A stretch of DNA of 64,000 bases from Euwallacea fornicatus (lineage: Eukaryota > Arthropoda > Insecta > Coleoptera > Curculionidae): contig NC_089564.1 in NCBI RefSeq assembly GCF_040115645.1, positions 1,488,001 through 1,552,000 on the forward strand, given 5' to 3'. Below the pieces are notes generated by a model. That model did no database searches and had not been told where the DNA came from. It saw only the letters and a program-made list of their open reading frames with translations. A program made the position numbers and the translations under genes. Numbering within the stretch: the stretch's first letter is position 1; each line of letters opens with the position of its first letter. Shown piece after piece: positions 13,516 through 24,700 of this stretch.

Positions 13516-14408
13516 CGAACAATGCTGAAGTTTTTTGTTTTTCTTCATTTAGCCGTTTGGTTAAACTTGAATATATAAGTAGTTTAATTTGTTTGCTTTC
13601 CCTTTTGTTTGTTGCATTTAAATGAAAGGTTAAATAAAAAAAAGAAAATTCATATGAAATGCAGTTTTTACCCTTATGTTTTTAGCGACACTATGTAATT
13701 TTGACCTTGATTCTGACCAATCGTAGTATCGAACGGTTAGGCGCAACATTCAAATTTTTAACATTAAAGGCGTTTTGAGCCAAAACAGCTCCAATCAGAA
13801 GATTGAAAAAATTGCGGAATGACGGTTTTAAATGCTATGAACTTCATGTAAAAGTTTTTCAATTGGATAATTCGCGCAGGCGCAAAACAATTAAAACCGA
13901 TTTTCAGTGTTAATGTGTTAAGTCCAGAGTTCGCCTAAACACCCGGTATGTGCATTTCACACATTTTTAATTCTTATGATAAGATTGTAAAACATTCAAT
14001 GATAAAAGTTGTAAATGTTAGACCACATTTTTTGGCACATAACGCATAATTTAATACATATAATGAATAAAATAATTTTATACATATTAACCCGTCTCTC
14101 CCTAGCCCAAAGAGAATATAGTCTCTCAGTGCAAAGAGAGTGTATTTAATAATTCTTATTACATTAGGGAAAAATTGATGCCAACGAAAGCACCCGGTAT
14201 TTTTCCATCCCTAATCATAACCTCAATCTAAGAGAGTGACGTTGCCAGTGATAACAACTTTGTTTATAAACAACAAAGTTGAATATTTTCCTTGCCAAAT
14301 ATGAAAAAATGATGAAAAAAATCGTCTTTATCTCAATGTCCGATAGATTTTTCTAAAAAATTTATTCTACCATGGAACACTAAGAATATTAATATTATAA
14401 TAAAAGTT

Positions 14409-17400
14409 ATGAATATCATAAGCTTTATAGGATGTTCTTATTTATTAATTTTCGTACATGGAAATCAAGGTGTATGTTATAAAGATGATGATAAGTGCCA
14501 TAAAGATACCACTATCTCTAATTTTCGGTAAGCCTATTTGGTAGATGTTACTAGGCCCCCCTAACTTTGCCTTTATTATGCCCAAGAAATAATTTTAACT
14601 TTATCATACCTTTTACCCTAAAGTTTCATATTGACGTTCTCATCAGATTTAGTTTCAAAAGTGTTATTTGTTCATTTAAAGTATGACTGTTTTACATCCA
14701 ATGTACTTTTATAATACATTACTTTACGTTATAAGAACAAATTACATCATCAGCAGGCACTAAATATATTATTAATTAAGTTAGCTACTGGTCAATAAAT
14801 AAGAGACTTAAGGCCAAATATCAATGGTCTGGAAACTTAAATGAGATTATACAGTTTCTGTTAAGTTAAGTAATTGCTTCATGTCTATGATACTTAGATT
14901 TTTTTGAATAACAAGGTTAGTAAATACTTTTCTTATACCTTGGTAATTTTTACAAAGAGGGACCTACCCAATCTATTTTTTAACTGTTGCTATAGTGAAA
15001 TCTGGTATTTGCTGGTGGTGCAAAGTTCACTAATCATATGAATCCTAACTGAACAAGTATGTCCTCAAAAAATTAAATGACCTACCAGTTACGTTTGACT
15101 ATACCCACTACATTCCATTGGTCTTCTGCTTGATTAGCCCTTATGTTCCTAGTAACTTTACCAAGACTTCAATAATTTACCTTTTTACTTCTTGTTCCTC
15201 TAAATTTAATATTTAATATCTTTTCTGAGGTCTTCTTTTGCAGCTACCTCTTCTATGATGTTAACCCCTCAGAAGGTTTCAACCTTCGAAGAGATGTTTA
15301 CATGAGGATAGCTGTATTAATAAATGAATTAAAACATTCCAAAGATCCACATTTAAATAATTTTGTATTAGTCCTGCCACCTTGGTCCCACCTTATACAT
15401 TGGGGATACAGTGAAGAACCTGAATATGCATCTTGGTCAAACTTCTTTGACCTTAACAGCTTACAGAAATTTGCTCCTGTAATTGAGCTACATGAGTATT
15501 TTAGTCGTAAGTGGAAATAATTTAAAATTCCATAATATACCCATATTCAAGGTGCATGTAATTATTCTTGTAGGATTGCAAGCAAACAAATACACGAAAT
15601 GCATAATAGATAAAGTTTATGTTTTGCAACATTTTGAAGAAATGTTTAAGTCTGGAAATTTTGAAGATAAATGGGAAATAGGAAAATGTCAAAAACTGCC
15701 CAAATTGCGGTTCTTTTACTATACAAATATCACATCTTATAATGTTCAATGTTTATCCTTCAATGGACCTTCAACAAAGTTAATTGAAGTTTTTAAGCAA
15801 GACCGCGCCAGGTATATTTAAGCATTGCATTATATGAAAGTTAAGTCGTAAGTACTAAATGGATGCTACTTAATCCAGAAGCATAATGCTGGACCATGCA
15901 GAAATAGCCCTCCATAATTTCTATGGTAACAACATCTATTGGAGAGCCAGGAGGAGCATGAGATTCAATGTGAAGTTAAGAGAAATTGCCAATGAGTTCA
16001 GAAGGACATATCTCAATTCAACAGATGAAAGTGATAATACATTTTTAGCTCCAGATTGGAGAAATGATAAGGTAAGTATTATTTATTGTGTGTATTTTTA
16101 CAATGTGAATCTAGGCTCTACGACCCTTCTAACTTCAAAACAAATTGAGTTTTTTTAATAAATTTAATACATTAATTTGGAGATTGACTGTAAAATTACT
16201 TTTTGTGCCTGCCATGTTAGGCACTGATAAATTTTTAGTAACGCCCATTGCCTGTTATTTTCTTTGCTACGGCAAGAAAAACTTGTTAACCTACCCTGCA
16301 ATGTGAATTTTCAACCACATTAACACCTTTAAAATTAGAAAAGTAAAACCTAAGTGAAATGGTTACGTGATTGATTAAATGGATAACATTATGCAGAATT
16401 TTCAATTTTATATAAATTTTTACGAGCCGTAGAAACAACTTTAAACGCAAAAGTCGTTTAACTTTATTTATATTATCTTTCGACGCGGTAAGAAAAAAGA
16501 AATTAGCGCAGCAAAATGACAACACACCACCCACTTATCCTGCTTACTGCATATACGTGTCCTCATTTTTCTTTTAATGAAAATTATTCTCCAGCTTTTT
16601 CCATGTTTTTTGTAATCACATTTTAGCAAAAGATAACCAGAAAAAAATCTGTTTGCAGGTGTGCATTAATTATTCTTAAGTGAAAAGAGGAAAAACATTT
16701 TATAAATATTTAAGTACCTAAGTAGTAGCGTAAGTATAGTAATTTCTAAAATAATTAAATAAAACTAACCAATATTGAAAAAGAATGGTTTTTATTTGCA
16801 TCATCTTTCAATAATACAGGCACTATCATGGAATTAAAAAAAAGCATATACTTAAGAAAAATAAAAGATAAGAAGTTTATATTTTAATCGAAACTATTCC
16901 ATAACATCTAGGTGACACAACAGGGTCAAAAAACTGTACCAAATAAGATTCATTATGCTCATTTTCATAAAGAAACAAAAGTCTGTCTAATAACACTACA
17001 CTTTCAACAACAGGAGCCAGCATGGCCCTTAATAAATAAAATAAATCAATTTCATCTTGCCTGTGCTCAAATTTACTGTAAACGGTACTAATATCTTTAT
17101 CTGATTGTTCTAATGGTAGATTTATCCTTTTAGCAGCTCTCCGTGCATAGTCTACAAAATTGGGACTTTTCTTTCTGAATCGACCCACTTGAGTCTTTTT
17201 AACAGCACTAGGAGATTGTTGAATGAGGATTTCAAAGATAGACCTATAAAATATAGTCTTACTGGGTCGTTCTTTCAAGTGTAAAATCCTCTCAATTGAT
17301 TGTGCTGCAACCATTCGAGCTCCTCTGTTTAGTTTAAATTTTTTTTCTCTTAATAAGTTGCTTAGAGGAAATCCTATCCTTTCTTTACCTAAGTGTTCAG

Positions 17401-20400
17401 TCAGATGATTATAACAACAGCCCACATTACATATCATTTTTATGTCATTATGTTTATTATAAATTTTTAGACAATTGGCAGCTAAATCTCCACAAGTATG
17501 TAATCCTACTAGCCCGATCCTTCCCGAGGTTTCAAGGAATATATTTGACACAAGTTCTTTAAAATCAACAGTTTCGTCTACATATTTTGTAATCTGTTTA
17601 TATAAGTCAATGCTAGTTTTGTGGGTGTGGACATTTGTAACCACTCCATTCCACACTTTCGATAGTTTATTTGCCCTGTTCACAGCTCCATTTGTGTTCA
17701 CTTCTGAGGCATCCACTCCTAATACTGGAATTTTGTAATGCAAGGCTAACATTGAGCTTAAATACCCTTTACCATCGCCAATATCTATTATGTGAGTTGT
17801 TTCAGCTATATTGTTTACAGCAGCAACTACTCCACTTAATACCTCTACCTCATGTGACTTCTTAGGCTTCATAAATACATCAAGCTTCAAGTGAGATATT
17901 TGTTTGGAACCTAATTTCTCAAGTCTGGTCCTGAATTGATCAAAAGACATACAAATTAATGTGTTTTTGAGACACAACTGTCTGCTTTTTTGAATATATT
18001 GATGTAAATTGGGAAGATGTTCGGTTTCCTGATCATATATTGCCTGAATTGCATTATGAAAGCCACAGCTATTCACTTCTTCTTGTATATTTTTTGGAAC
18101 ATGTTTTATGAATATGTCGTTGTTAAAATAATCAACCATATGAACATTTGCCAAGGCCAAATGTGACTCCAAATGCTGTATAGTTTTTTCAATTTGTTGT
18201 GCAATTGCACATTTATTTATTTGCATCGTTAAAACTGAATTCCTTCCTTCTTGAAATCACTTTTAATTTTTAGCTGAGCAGCAATTTTTTTGTACAGCAC
18301 CCTTAATTTTTCAATTGCTTCAAGTAAATCAATGTCTTCTGAATTTGTATGAGGGAACTCTTCGCAGCCTTGTTTCAGCACGTTTAATGTCTTAAGACTT
18401 TTGCTGGGAATCTTCAAGTTTTCTGCATATTCAATGTAATGTTGTGCAAATGCTTCATAATAGCCTAGCTCAGAGCCAAGCTCTGCACCACGATGATAGC
18501 CCAAATGATACCCCTCGATGCTATCTTCTGTAGTACCTATTTGATAGCCTTGCTGATAGGCGTGTTCTATAATTTTTTCTTCACTAAACAAGATATCTTC
18601 GAAGACCTCATTTATGTCCACTTCTTTAACATTGGCTGTAAAAAAAAAAGTTATAATTTTATTTTTATTTTGGTGTTGTCCCAGTCGACCTGATAAATTG
18701 TTTGGCATTATTTGTGTTCTTCCTTGATTCATTAATATTCATTCCTTTTAACAACTTCTTTTACTTATTTTAGCAGGTTTTTTTTTAATTTCTAACCTCA
18801 ATTTCTTATCTTACGGCCACTGTTGCCAACTCCACTAGGCAAGGCCAAGTCACTTCAACTTCACATTGACCTCAATATAGGGGTAGCATCGCTTTTGATA
18901 CGAGCGAATTTATGATGTGACCTATAGATATTGCCAACAAATTAATGTATAATAAAACAATTATAAGAATGACTTCGATAGTGTTTTACTATGTATCTTT
19001 ATTTCGCTTTATTATTGTTTTTAATCGTTGTTAAAAGGTGCATAAAACCGACAATTACTGATGAAACAAATTTCGAATAACATTTTTTTCTCTCGCAACC
19101 GACACGATTCAGCAAACTTTGAAGGAGCTTAAGTAGTAAACAATTGCTCAGCGGAAAAATTAATTACTTAAGTACCACCTTATTTTTTATTTAATTTATA
19201 AGTTAAAAAAAACGAGGTTACTAAGAGGTACTTAAATCTCAAATATTCAACAACTTTTCAACAATGTTTCTTGGAAAACGTGCATAATATACCGGATCGA
19301 TTATTAGAAAGACTCAGCGAGACGGAATAAATGCAAAGCTTTCACGGTATTTTACTATTATTAAAACTTAATTTGGTGTCAAAGTTAACAGTGTATAATT
19401 TAACTCTTAGGCATGTTGTAAGCTAGATTTGATACATTAGAGGCCTCCTGAAATGCAAAAAAAATTGTAAAAAATAATATATACCAAACTCTGAGCCTGA
19501 AAATTTCCAAATATTCAATTTATATATAGGACATACCACATTAATCATTTCTAGAATTCAATGAAGAATCCAAAAAAAGGCAATTATACAAGGTGTTCTG
19601 TTAAAATGAAATTCTTGTTAATTTTGGTTAGTTGTCAAAATTTTTGGGGCACCCTGTACCTTCGAGGTTGTCATATTTTAAAAACTGATAAGATTCCATA
19701 AAACTTATAAACATGCATAGACTTGTAGAATTTTGATAATAATCAATCGATTCCCTACATAAAAAATATCCATGTATTTATGCACCTAAAGGATTTAAGG
19801 ATTAGACACAATTATCATGTTATAATTTGTTTTTAGCCAAAGAGAAGTGCCAAAGGTGGCCCTTACCTAGCCGTCCACCTTCGACGACGCGATTTCCTAA
19901 GAAGCAGACCAGACCAAGTTCCAGATTTACTTTCTGTTGTAGAACAAGTGTCCGCTAAATTAGAAAAACTTCAATTGACCAAAGTATTTTTCGCCACGGA
20001 TGCACCTGCTAAGGGTCAGTTAATTATTTATTATATATATAATTATAATTATTATACATATCCTGATACTTTAAATTATATTAAAATAAAGATTGAGATT
20101 GGAAAATTTTGTAACATAATTTGAGTGAAATATGTAATACAGGGAAATAATGCTGAATATCTTTTTACAAAAATTGCAAATTCTAAAACCAACGTAACTT
20201 ATTACGATATTACCTTTCATATTTTCTTCTTTTTCCAGAATTTGACCAACTGCACGAGTTACTTTCACCAAAATATGAGGTGTTTAAATACATCCCCACA
20301 AAAGACATTGTACGTAAATACTCAGTAGGTGGTATCGCCATCATAGATCAGATATTATGTTCCTATGCAAGATATTTCATCGGGACTAGCGATAGCACAT

Positions 20401-20522
20401 TCTCGTTTCGTATACAGGAAGAAAGGGAGATCATAGGATTTCCGACAAAAATGACCTTTAATGTGTTATGTAAGAACAAAGATCAGTGCGAAAAGCCTTC
20501 TGTGTGGAAAATTGTATTTTAG
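14409..20522 (+). CDS. POFUT2: GDP-fucose protein O-fucosyltransferase 2
   Basis: Adds O-linked fucose from GDP-fucose to Ser/Thr in folded thrombospondin type 1 repeats, in the ER lumen. Exons: 14409-14527, 15244-15506, 15574-15811, 15879-16071, 19837-20014, 20239-20522, all phase-consistent, giving 424 aa, close to the usual ~430. The start has a signal peptide (MNIISFIGCSYLLIFVHG). The family stretch YLFYDVNPSEGFNLRRDVY opens exon 2, where Gly and Arg contact GDP-fucose in the family. The second conserved block HLRRRDF is at residues 285-291, and RRSMRFN with sequon LNSTD is in exon 4. Exon 6 carries the family C-terminus with TSDSTFSFRIQEER. Intron 4 (16072-19836, 3.8 kb) hosts two genes on the opposite strand. 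A candidate poly(A) signal is at 20600-20605. Identification is firm. Confidence 0.95.
16877..18226 (-). CDS. METTL25: METTL25-family methyltransferase-like protein, single exon
   Basis: A 449-aa intronless frame. The conserved MKPKKSHEV block (residues 119-127) precedes a Rossmann SAM-binding motif DIGDGKGYLS (148-157). LHTCGDLA follows at 242-249, then NVGCCYNHL at 267-275, as in METTL25 and METTL25B/RRNAD1. The substrate in insects is not known to me; in other animals the family has been linked to ribosome or protein methylation. The gene lies wholly inside POFUT2 intron 4 on the opposite strand. Its ATG begins 2 nt after the LTO1 stop codon (TAA CG ATG), so no room exists for a promoter, 3' end or splice junction between them; it must be translated from a shared mRNA. 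Which of the two METTL25 paralogue groups it belongs to was not resolved. Confidence 0.88.
   Translation of the reverse strand: MQINKCAIAQQIEKTIQHLESHLALANVHMVDYFNNDIFIKHVPKNIQEEVNSCGFHNAIQAIYDQETEHLPNLHQYIQKSRQLCLKNTLICMSFDQFRTRLEKLGSKQISHLKLDVFMKPKKSHEVEVLSGVVAAVNNIAETTHIIDIGDGKGYLSSMLALHYKIPVLGVDASEVNTNGAVNRANKLSKVWNGVVTNVHTHKTSIDLYKQITKYVDETVDFKELVSNIFLETSGRIGLVGLHTCGDLAANCLKIYNKHNDIKMICNVGCCYNHLTEHLGKERIGFPLSNLLREKKFKLNRGARMVAAQSIERILHLKERPSKTIFYRSIFEILIQQSPSAVKKTQVGRFRKKSPNFVDYARRAAKRINLPLEQSDKDISTVYSKFEHRQDEIDLFYLLRAMLAPVVESVVLLDRLLFLYENEHNESYLVQFFDPVVSPRCYGIVSIKI
18229..18732 (-). CDS. LTO1: LTO1 (ORAOV1) homologue, deca-GX3 iron-sulphur adaptor
   Basis: Partner of YAE1 in the adaptor that brings the ABC protein ABCE1/Rli1 to the cytosolic Fe-S assembly machinery. 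The core shows glycine every fourth residue (44, 48, 56, 60, 64, 68, 72), the deca-GX3 signature, preceded by FEDILFSEEKIIEHAYQQGY. The likely model has exons 18690-18732 and 18229-18635 around a 54-nt intron (18636-18689, long T tract then acag), giving 149 aa against ~137 in human. The intron length is a multiple of three and the frame is open through it, so an unspliced version would add 18 residues. The donor (g|gtcgac) is weak, so the unspliced form is possible. It ends ...KKEGIQF, without the C-terminal Trp described for Lto1. It heads the dicistron with the METTL25-like gene. Confidence 0.87.
   Translation of the reverse strand: MNQGRTQIMPNNLSGRLGQHQNKNKIITFFFTANVKEVDINEVFEDILFSEEKIIEHAYQQGYQIGTTEDSIEGYHLGYHRGAELGSELGYYEAFAQHYIEYAENLKIPSKSLKTLNVLKQGCEEFPHTNSEDIDLLEAIEKLRVLYKKIAAQLKIKSDFKKEGIQF
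18733..19836. other. POFUT2 intron 4 remainder; probable LTO1-METTL25 promoter region
   Basis: On the minus strand this is the only place for a promoter of the nested pair, because no space lies between the two frames. I saw no clear TATA or initiator. At about 19589-19666 a ~78-bp segment bounded by tacaaggtgtt and ggcaccctgta looks like a very short inverted-end element. Confidence 0.4.
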
Positions 20523-21794
20523 GAAATGTAAATATCTTAAATATTTTATTTATTTAACAAACTTATTTTTTTTATACTTATTTATAATGAAGGACCAAAA
20601 ATAAACCGAAAAAAAAATTATAACGCTTTCTAAAGCACAAGCTAGACGCGACTTATAAGCAATATTCTATTCACAGTTTTGAGAAAAATTGAGTTGATTG
20701 GAGGAACTTTTTCGTCACCCTGTACAAAATATAATTTTAATAAAATGTGTATTTTGACTGCTTTTGTCGAATTTTCAATGAATCTCGAAATTGTTCATTT
20801 TGTAATCAATATAGTCTCTGACAATTAATTGCAACCGGCGTTTGATTTATAGTTTGTCAAGTAGTTAGATTCACATCCTCATATAGAATTCAATTTTTCG
20901 AATTAATCAAAAGTGATCTAAACGGATATTGAACAGTTAAAATTTTAAAAAGACTCTTGGAAACTGTTAGGTTTTAAGATCATGTTTCAACATTTAAGTG
21001 AAACTTTAGCCCCTTTTATACTGCAAACTACAATTAACTTTCATATATTTAACAAATTTAACTAAATTGTAATTTGTTACACAAAAAAAGATATAAATTA
21101 AGCTTAACCTGTTGAGCGTGGGTGGAGACCACCCTACAAAAGTAGAAAATTGAGTTTGTAGAAGTAATATTACATTTTTTTTTACCTCTCGTTATAGGAA
21201 TCCTCTGAATGTTGAAGTTATATATGACACAGTAAAAAATAGTTAATACACATTCATAAAACCTCTAGTAGTCACTTTTTCTGCCTTATAATTCTTGTAG
21301 ACTTCAGGTTAAGGTCACTCCAGATTTATGTGCAAATATGTACGTCTAAGTTTCGAGTTGACTTAACGTCCTGTTCCACAAGAACATATTTGTATTTGTA
21401 GCCTTTCGTTTGACAGGGAAACTACTTAAATATCAAAGGAAGCTATACATTATGTTATACTTATTTTTTACTGCGACAATCAAATTAAATTAAAAAAAAA
21501 AACGCAAATGAATACTTAAATGCTATAGAAATAAATGTGGGGAACTATTACAAGACAAATTACTAATGGAATGGAATTGGAACAAATTTGTTAAACACAC
21601 AATTGCCTGCTTGTTCTAAAGAAAGAAATGCTATTATCAAGTTTACACTGTCAAAAACACAATTATTAAGAATTATTTATTCAATTCAAATTATACTCAA
21701 TATTTAATGCCACTTTATATGATGTAGCCCTATCTACATTTACTATAAGTTTACAGTGTCGAACCTGCAAAGGTTAAGTATTTCTTTGCATAAA
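20523..21794. other. Intergenic between convergent POFUT2 and VPS35
   Basis: The two genes converge here. Candidate poly(A) signals are aataaa at 20600-20605 for POFUT2 and tttatt at 21676-21681 (AATAAA on the minus strand) for VPS35. No coding signal was seen. A repeat-terminus-like cgtcaccctgtacaa lies near 20714. Confidence 0.5.
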
Positions 21795-24700
21795 TTAGAT
21801 CTCAATACCTTTATATTCCGAGACATCGTCCAATGTTTCCAAACGAAGCCGAATGTGTTCCAGAGTGTTATTGAAGTGTTTTGTTATTTGCTCAGTTTCG
21901 TCTGAACTTTCTAGGTTCGGAAGTTCTTCCTTGATTTTTTTAATAACCTTAAAGCAAATAGAAATACACAGTAAAACCAAATTAAAATAACTATTTATAA
22001 CAATAGTATCTCCATCATGTAGTATCATGTAATGTATTTATCATAACGTCATTATTATTCTAGCAGTATCCGCAACTAGTCAATTTAAGGCCCTTTTCTC
22101 CAAATTCCAGAAACATATTTTATACCTGACTCAATTATTAAAAAATATTAAATTACCTGGTTTAAAATGTCGATATTTACTTGTTCATTCCCTTTTTCCA
22201 AAAAGTAAACGTAATGGTTAAGTAGCTCCACAAAGAGCTGAACTTGAACGCTTACATCCATACACTGCTTTGCTATCCGTAAGCCTTTCTTCAAGCATTC
22301 GACCACTCTGAAACGGAAAAGAACTGAAGTTTTAGGAGATATGTAAAAAAATAGGTCAAAATTAACCATTTATGAGTTAAGATATGTAGGTATTGAGAGG
22401 ATAGAAGGAAAATGTGGAAAATACTAAATTTACATCTTGATTTAAGCACAATAATTATGGAAAACATCTGAAAATTTATTAATGTACCTTTTTCCATCAC
22501 GTGCCTCCTCTCTATTGCTCGCTAAACTTTTACCACTCCAGAATAAATGACTACAGGTACCCACCCCTCTGCATTGGTCTGGTTTCTTTAAAAGTTTACT
22601 GGCGGCTGGAAACAAGTTAAAAATTAAGTTAAAACGATATAATAAAGCAACAACGAGATTTAGTAGATAGGGCCGGCCCAATGAAAGCAAAAAATAATAA
22701 CAATGAAAAGAAATGAAAATCAATGCAATAGTCGCAGTAAAACCTTCAGAAAATTGAAACATATTATTACTTAATTCACCATTCCAGTCTTTAAACTTGA
22801 ATTTTCTCATATTTTTCTAGAACTATTTTAAAACGAAAACTATTTAAAACTTTAAAACAAAAATGGTTCAGAAATTTTTTTGAACGACCTTTCCAAAAAT
22901 ATGTAAGTTTTTATATATGTTTATCCAATATAGTGACTCTGACAACTATGATTTACCTTTGATGCTATGATTACCCTTCTCTCCCTAAGACATAATTAAT
23001 GCAATCGACAAAATAACCTCAATGAGTCTTTGTTCAAGAAAAAACAATATATTTCGTTAAAACATGTCCCTTACCCTATGAACTGTACTTACCTAAAGCA
23101 CACTGAGTCCTTAAAGGATCAGAATTTTCCTCAGAGAAGCAACTGATCTGTTCCAATGTACCTACGATTAGAGTAATAGCAGCGAGTTGTGCTTTTGAAT
23201 CAGATATTTCATCTTCATACAATGAAAAGGCTTGAGACATGAATTCGTAAGCCACAGTTTCATGATTATCGAAACCTAAAACGAAAATATGCATATTTAC
23301 ACTAAAATTGTCGAAAAGAACGTGGCAGTGTTTGCAGAAACATTTTTTTTTAACACGTACTGTAAATGACAGCAAAGGCTTTGAGAGACGATTGAAAATT
23401 ATAGATATGATTTATTGGGGAAAAAACTGTAGATAATATAAATAAACGTTTTTTTCTGGACTTTTTATTTAACTTACCAATTTGATCGATGGCTAGAGCT
23501 CCCTGCAAGAACAATCTCAAAGGCAATTCAGCCAATTCGGCTTTCACCAAAGCTGTAATAGTTTGATGGCAAAATTGAAATAGTTTCGTACACTTTTTTT
23601 CCCATTTTTCTTCTTTTAGAGCTTTGTATTTATAGGCCAGTTGGTATGCTTGGAATATCAAAGGAGGTAATGTATATTTAATTTTTGAAGCGCCACCGGT
23701 ACCTAGAATCTAAAGGAAATAGAAAATTTTCTCTCGTTTTCTTTTAATAAGAAAATAGGACTACCTACGTGATTGAATAATACTATAAAAGTAGTAATGT
23801 GACTTTAAATTCAGAAACTTTCTTGTTACCTTACGAGCAGCGGACAAAATCAAATATTGTTCATCAGCAGCATTCGCTTTTAGTTGATGAATAAAACGGG
23901 CAAGTAAACATTGCTCTTCTGCCAATTCTTCAATATCCACTTCTCCTAGTGGATGATCCTTTTTCTCCGAAACCAAAGTGTTGAGCAAAGTTAAAGCTTG
24001 TTCTGTCTCATCAGGTGTAGGTATTATTGTTTCATTTTCAAGAGCATTGTTGAGAATGTAAATGCTTAATAATTTCCGTCCATTGTAATCCAGATGTTGC
24101 ATTAAACCTATATTTAGTTTGTTTTAGTTTGGGCACATCATGAGTCAATTCTTCAATGCGAAGCAAGGACTTCAACTTTTAATTCACTAGTAGCTTTAAA
24201 AAATTTAATACACTGACATAACTGACAGTATTTAGTAAAGCTCGTAACATTTTCTGATGAACTAGACTTACCTGCATAATGCTTCAACTTTAACACTTCT
24301 AAAACATTGTTATAAGAATCAATAGGTATTTTCAATAGTTTTTGTAGTTCTTTAGCTACAGAAGTGTGATTCTCAAGATGTTCTAAACCAAGACGTTGAA
24401 ACATCTAAGAATATAAAAACTGTAATAGTAAATTACAAATTTTTGATTAAGATAAAATCTAACGTTACCTCAACACTAGATAGCATTACTTTATCAATAT
24501 AATCAATTCTGTCTGGGTAACATTTTAGAGCCAAATTCACGAGAGCCACTTGCAAAGCAACCATGTCTTCTGAAGGCAAATATTGCCTATTGGTTATTAT
24601 TGAAGAAACTTGATCAGAAAACACCTCAAACAGCTGAACTTCTTTTAAAATACTGACACCTAAAACATATTGTAGGAAAGAATTACATCAATCAAGAACT

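Larger units (their letters stand above)
7003..14408. other. Long intergenic region with repeats, no gene recognised
   Basis: There are no exons with recognisable homology. A candidate poly(A) signal for the preceding gene (aataaa) lies near 7157. The diverged repeat copy at about 7205-7420 ends at a terminus-like ggacaccctgtataag. The foldback element and the 12.6-13.5 kb repeat block are annotated separately. The open frames in 12823-13372 belong to the repeat block and show no protein family signature. Confidence 0.6.
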
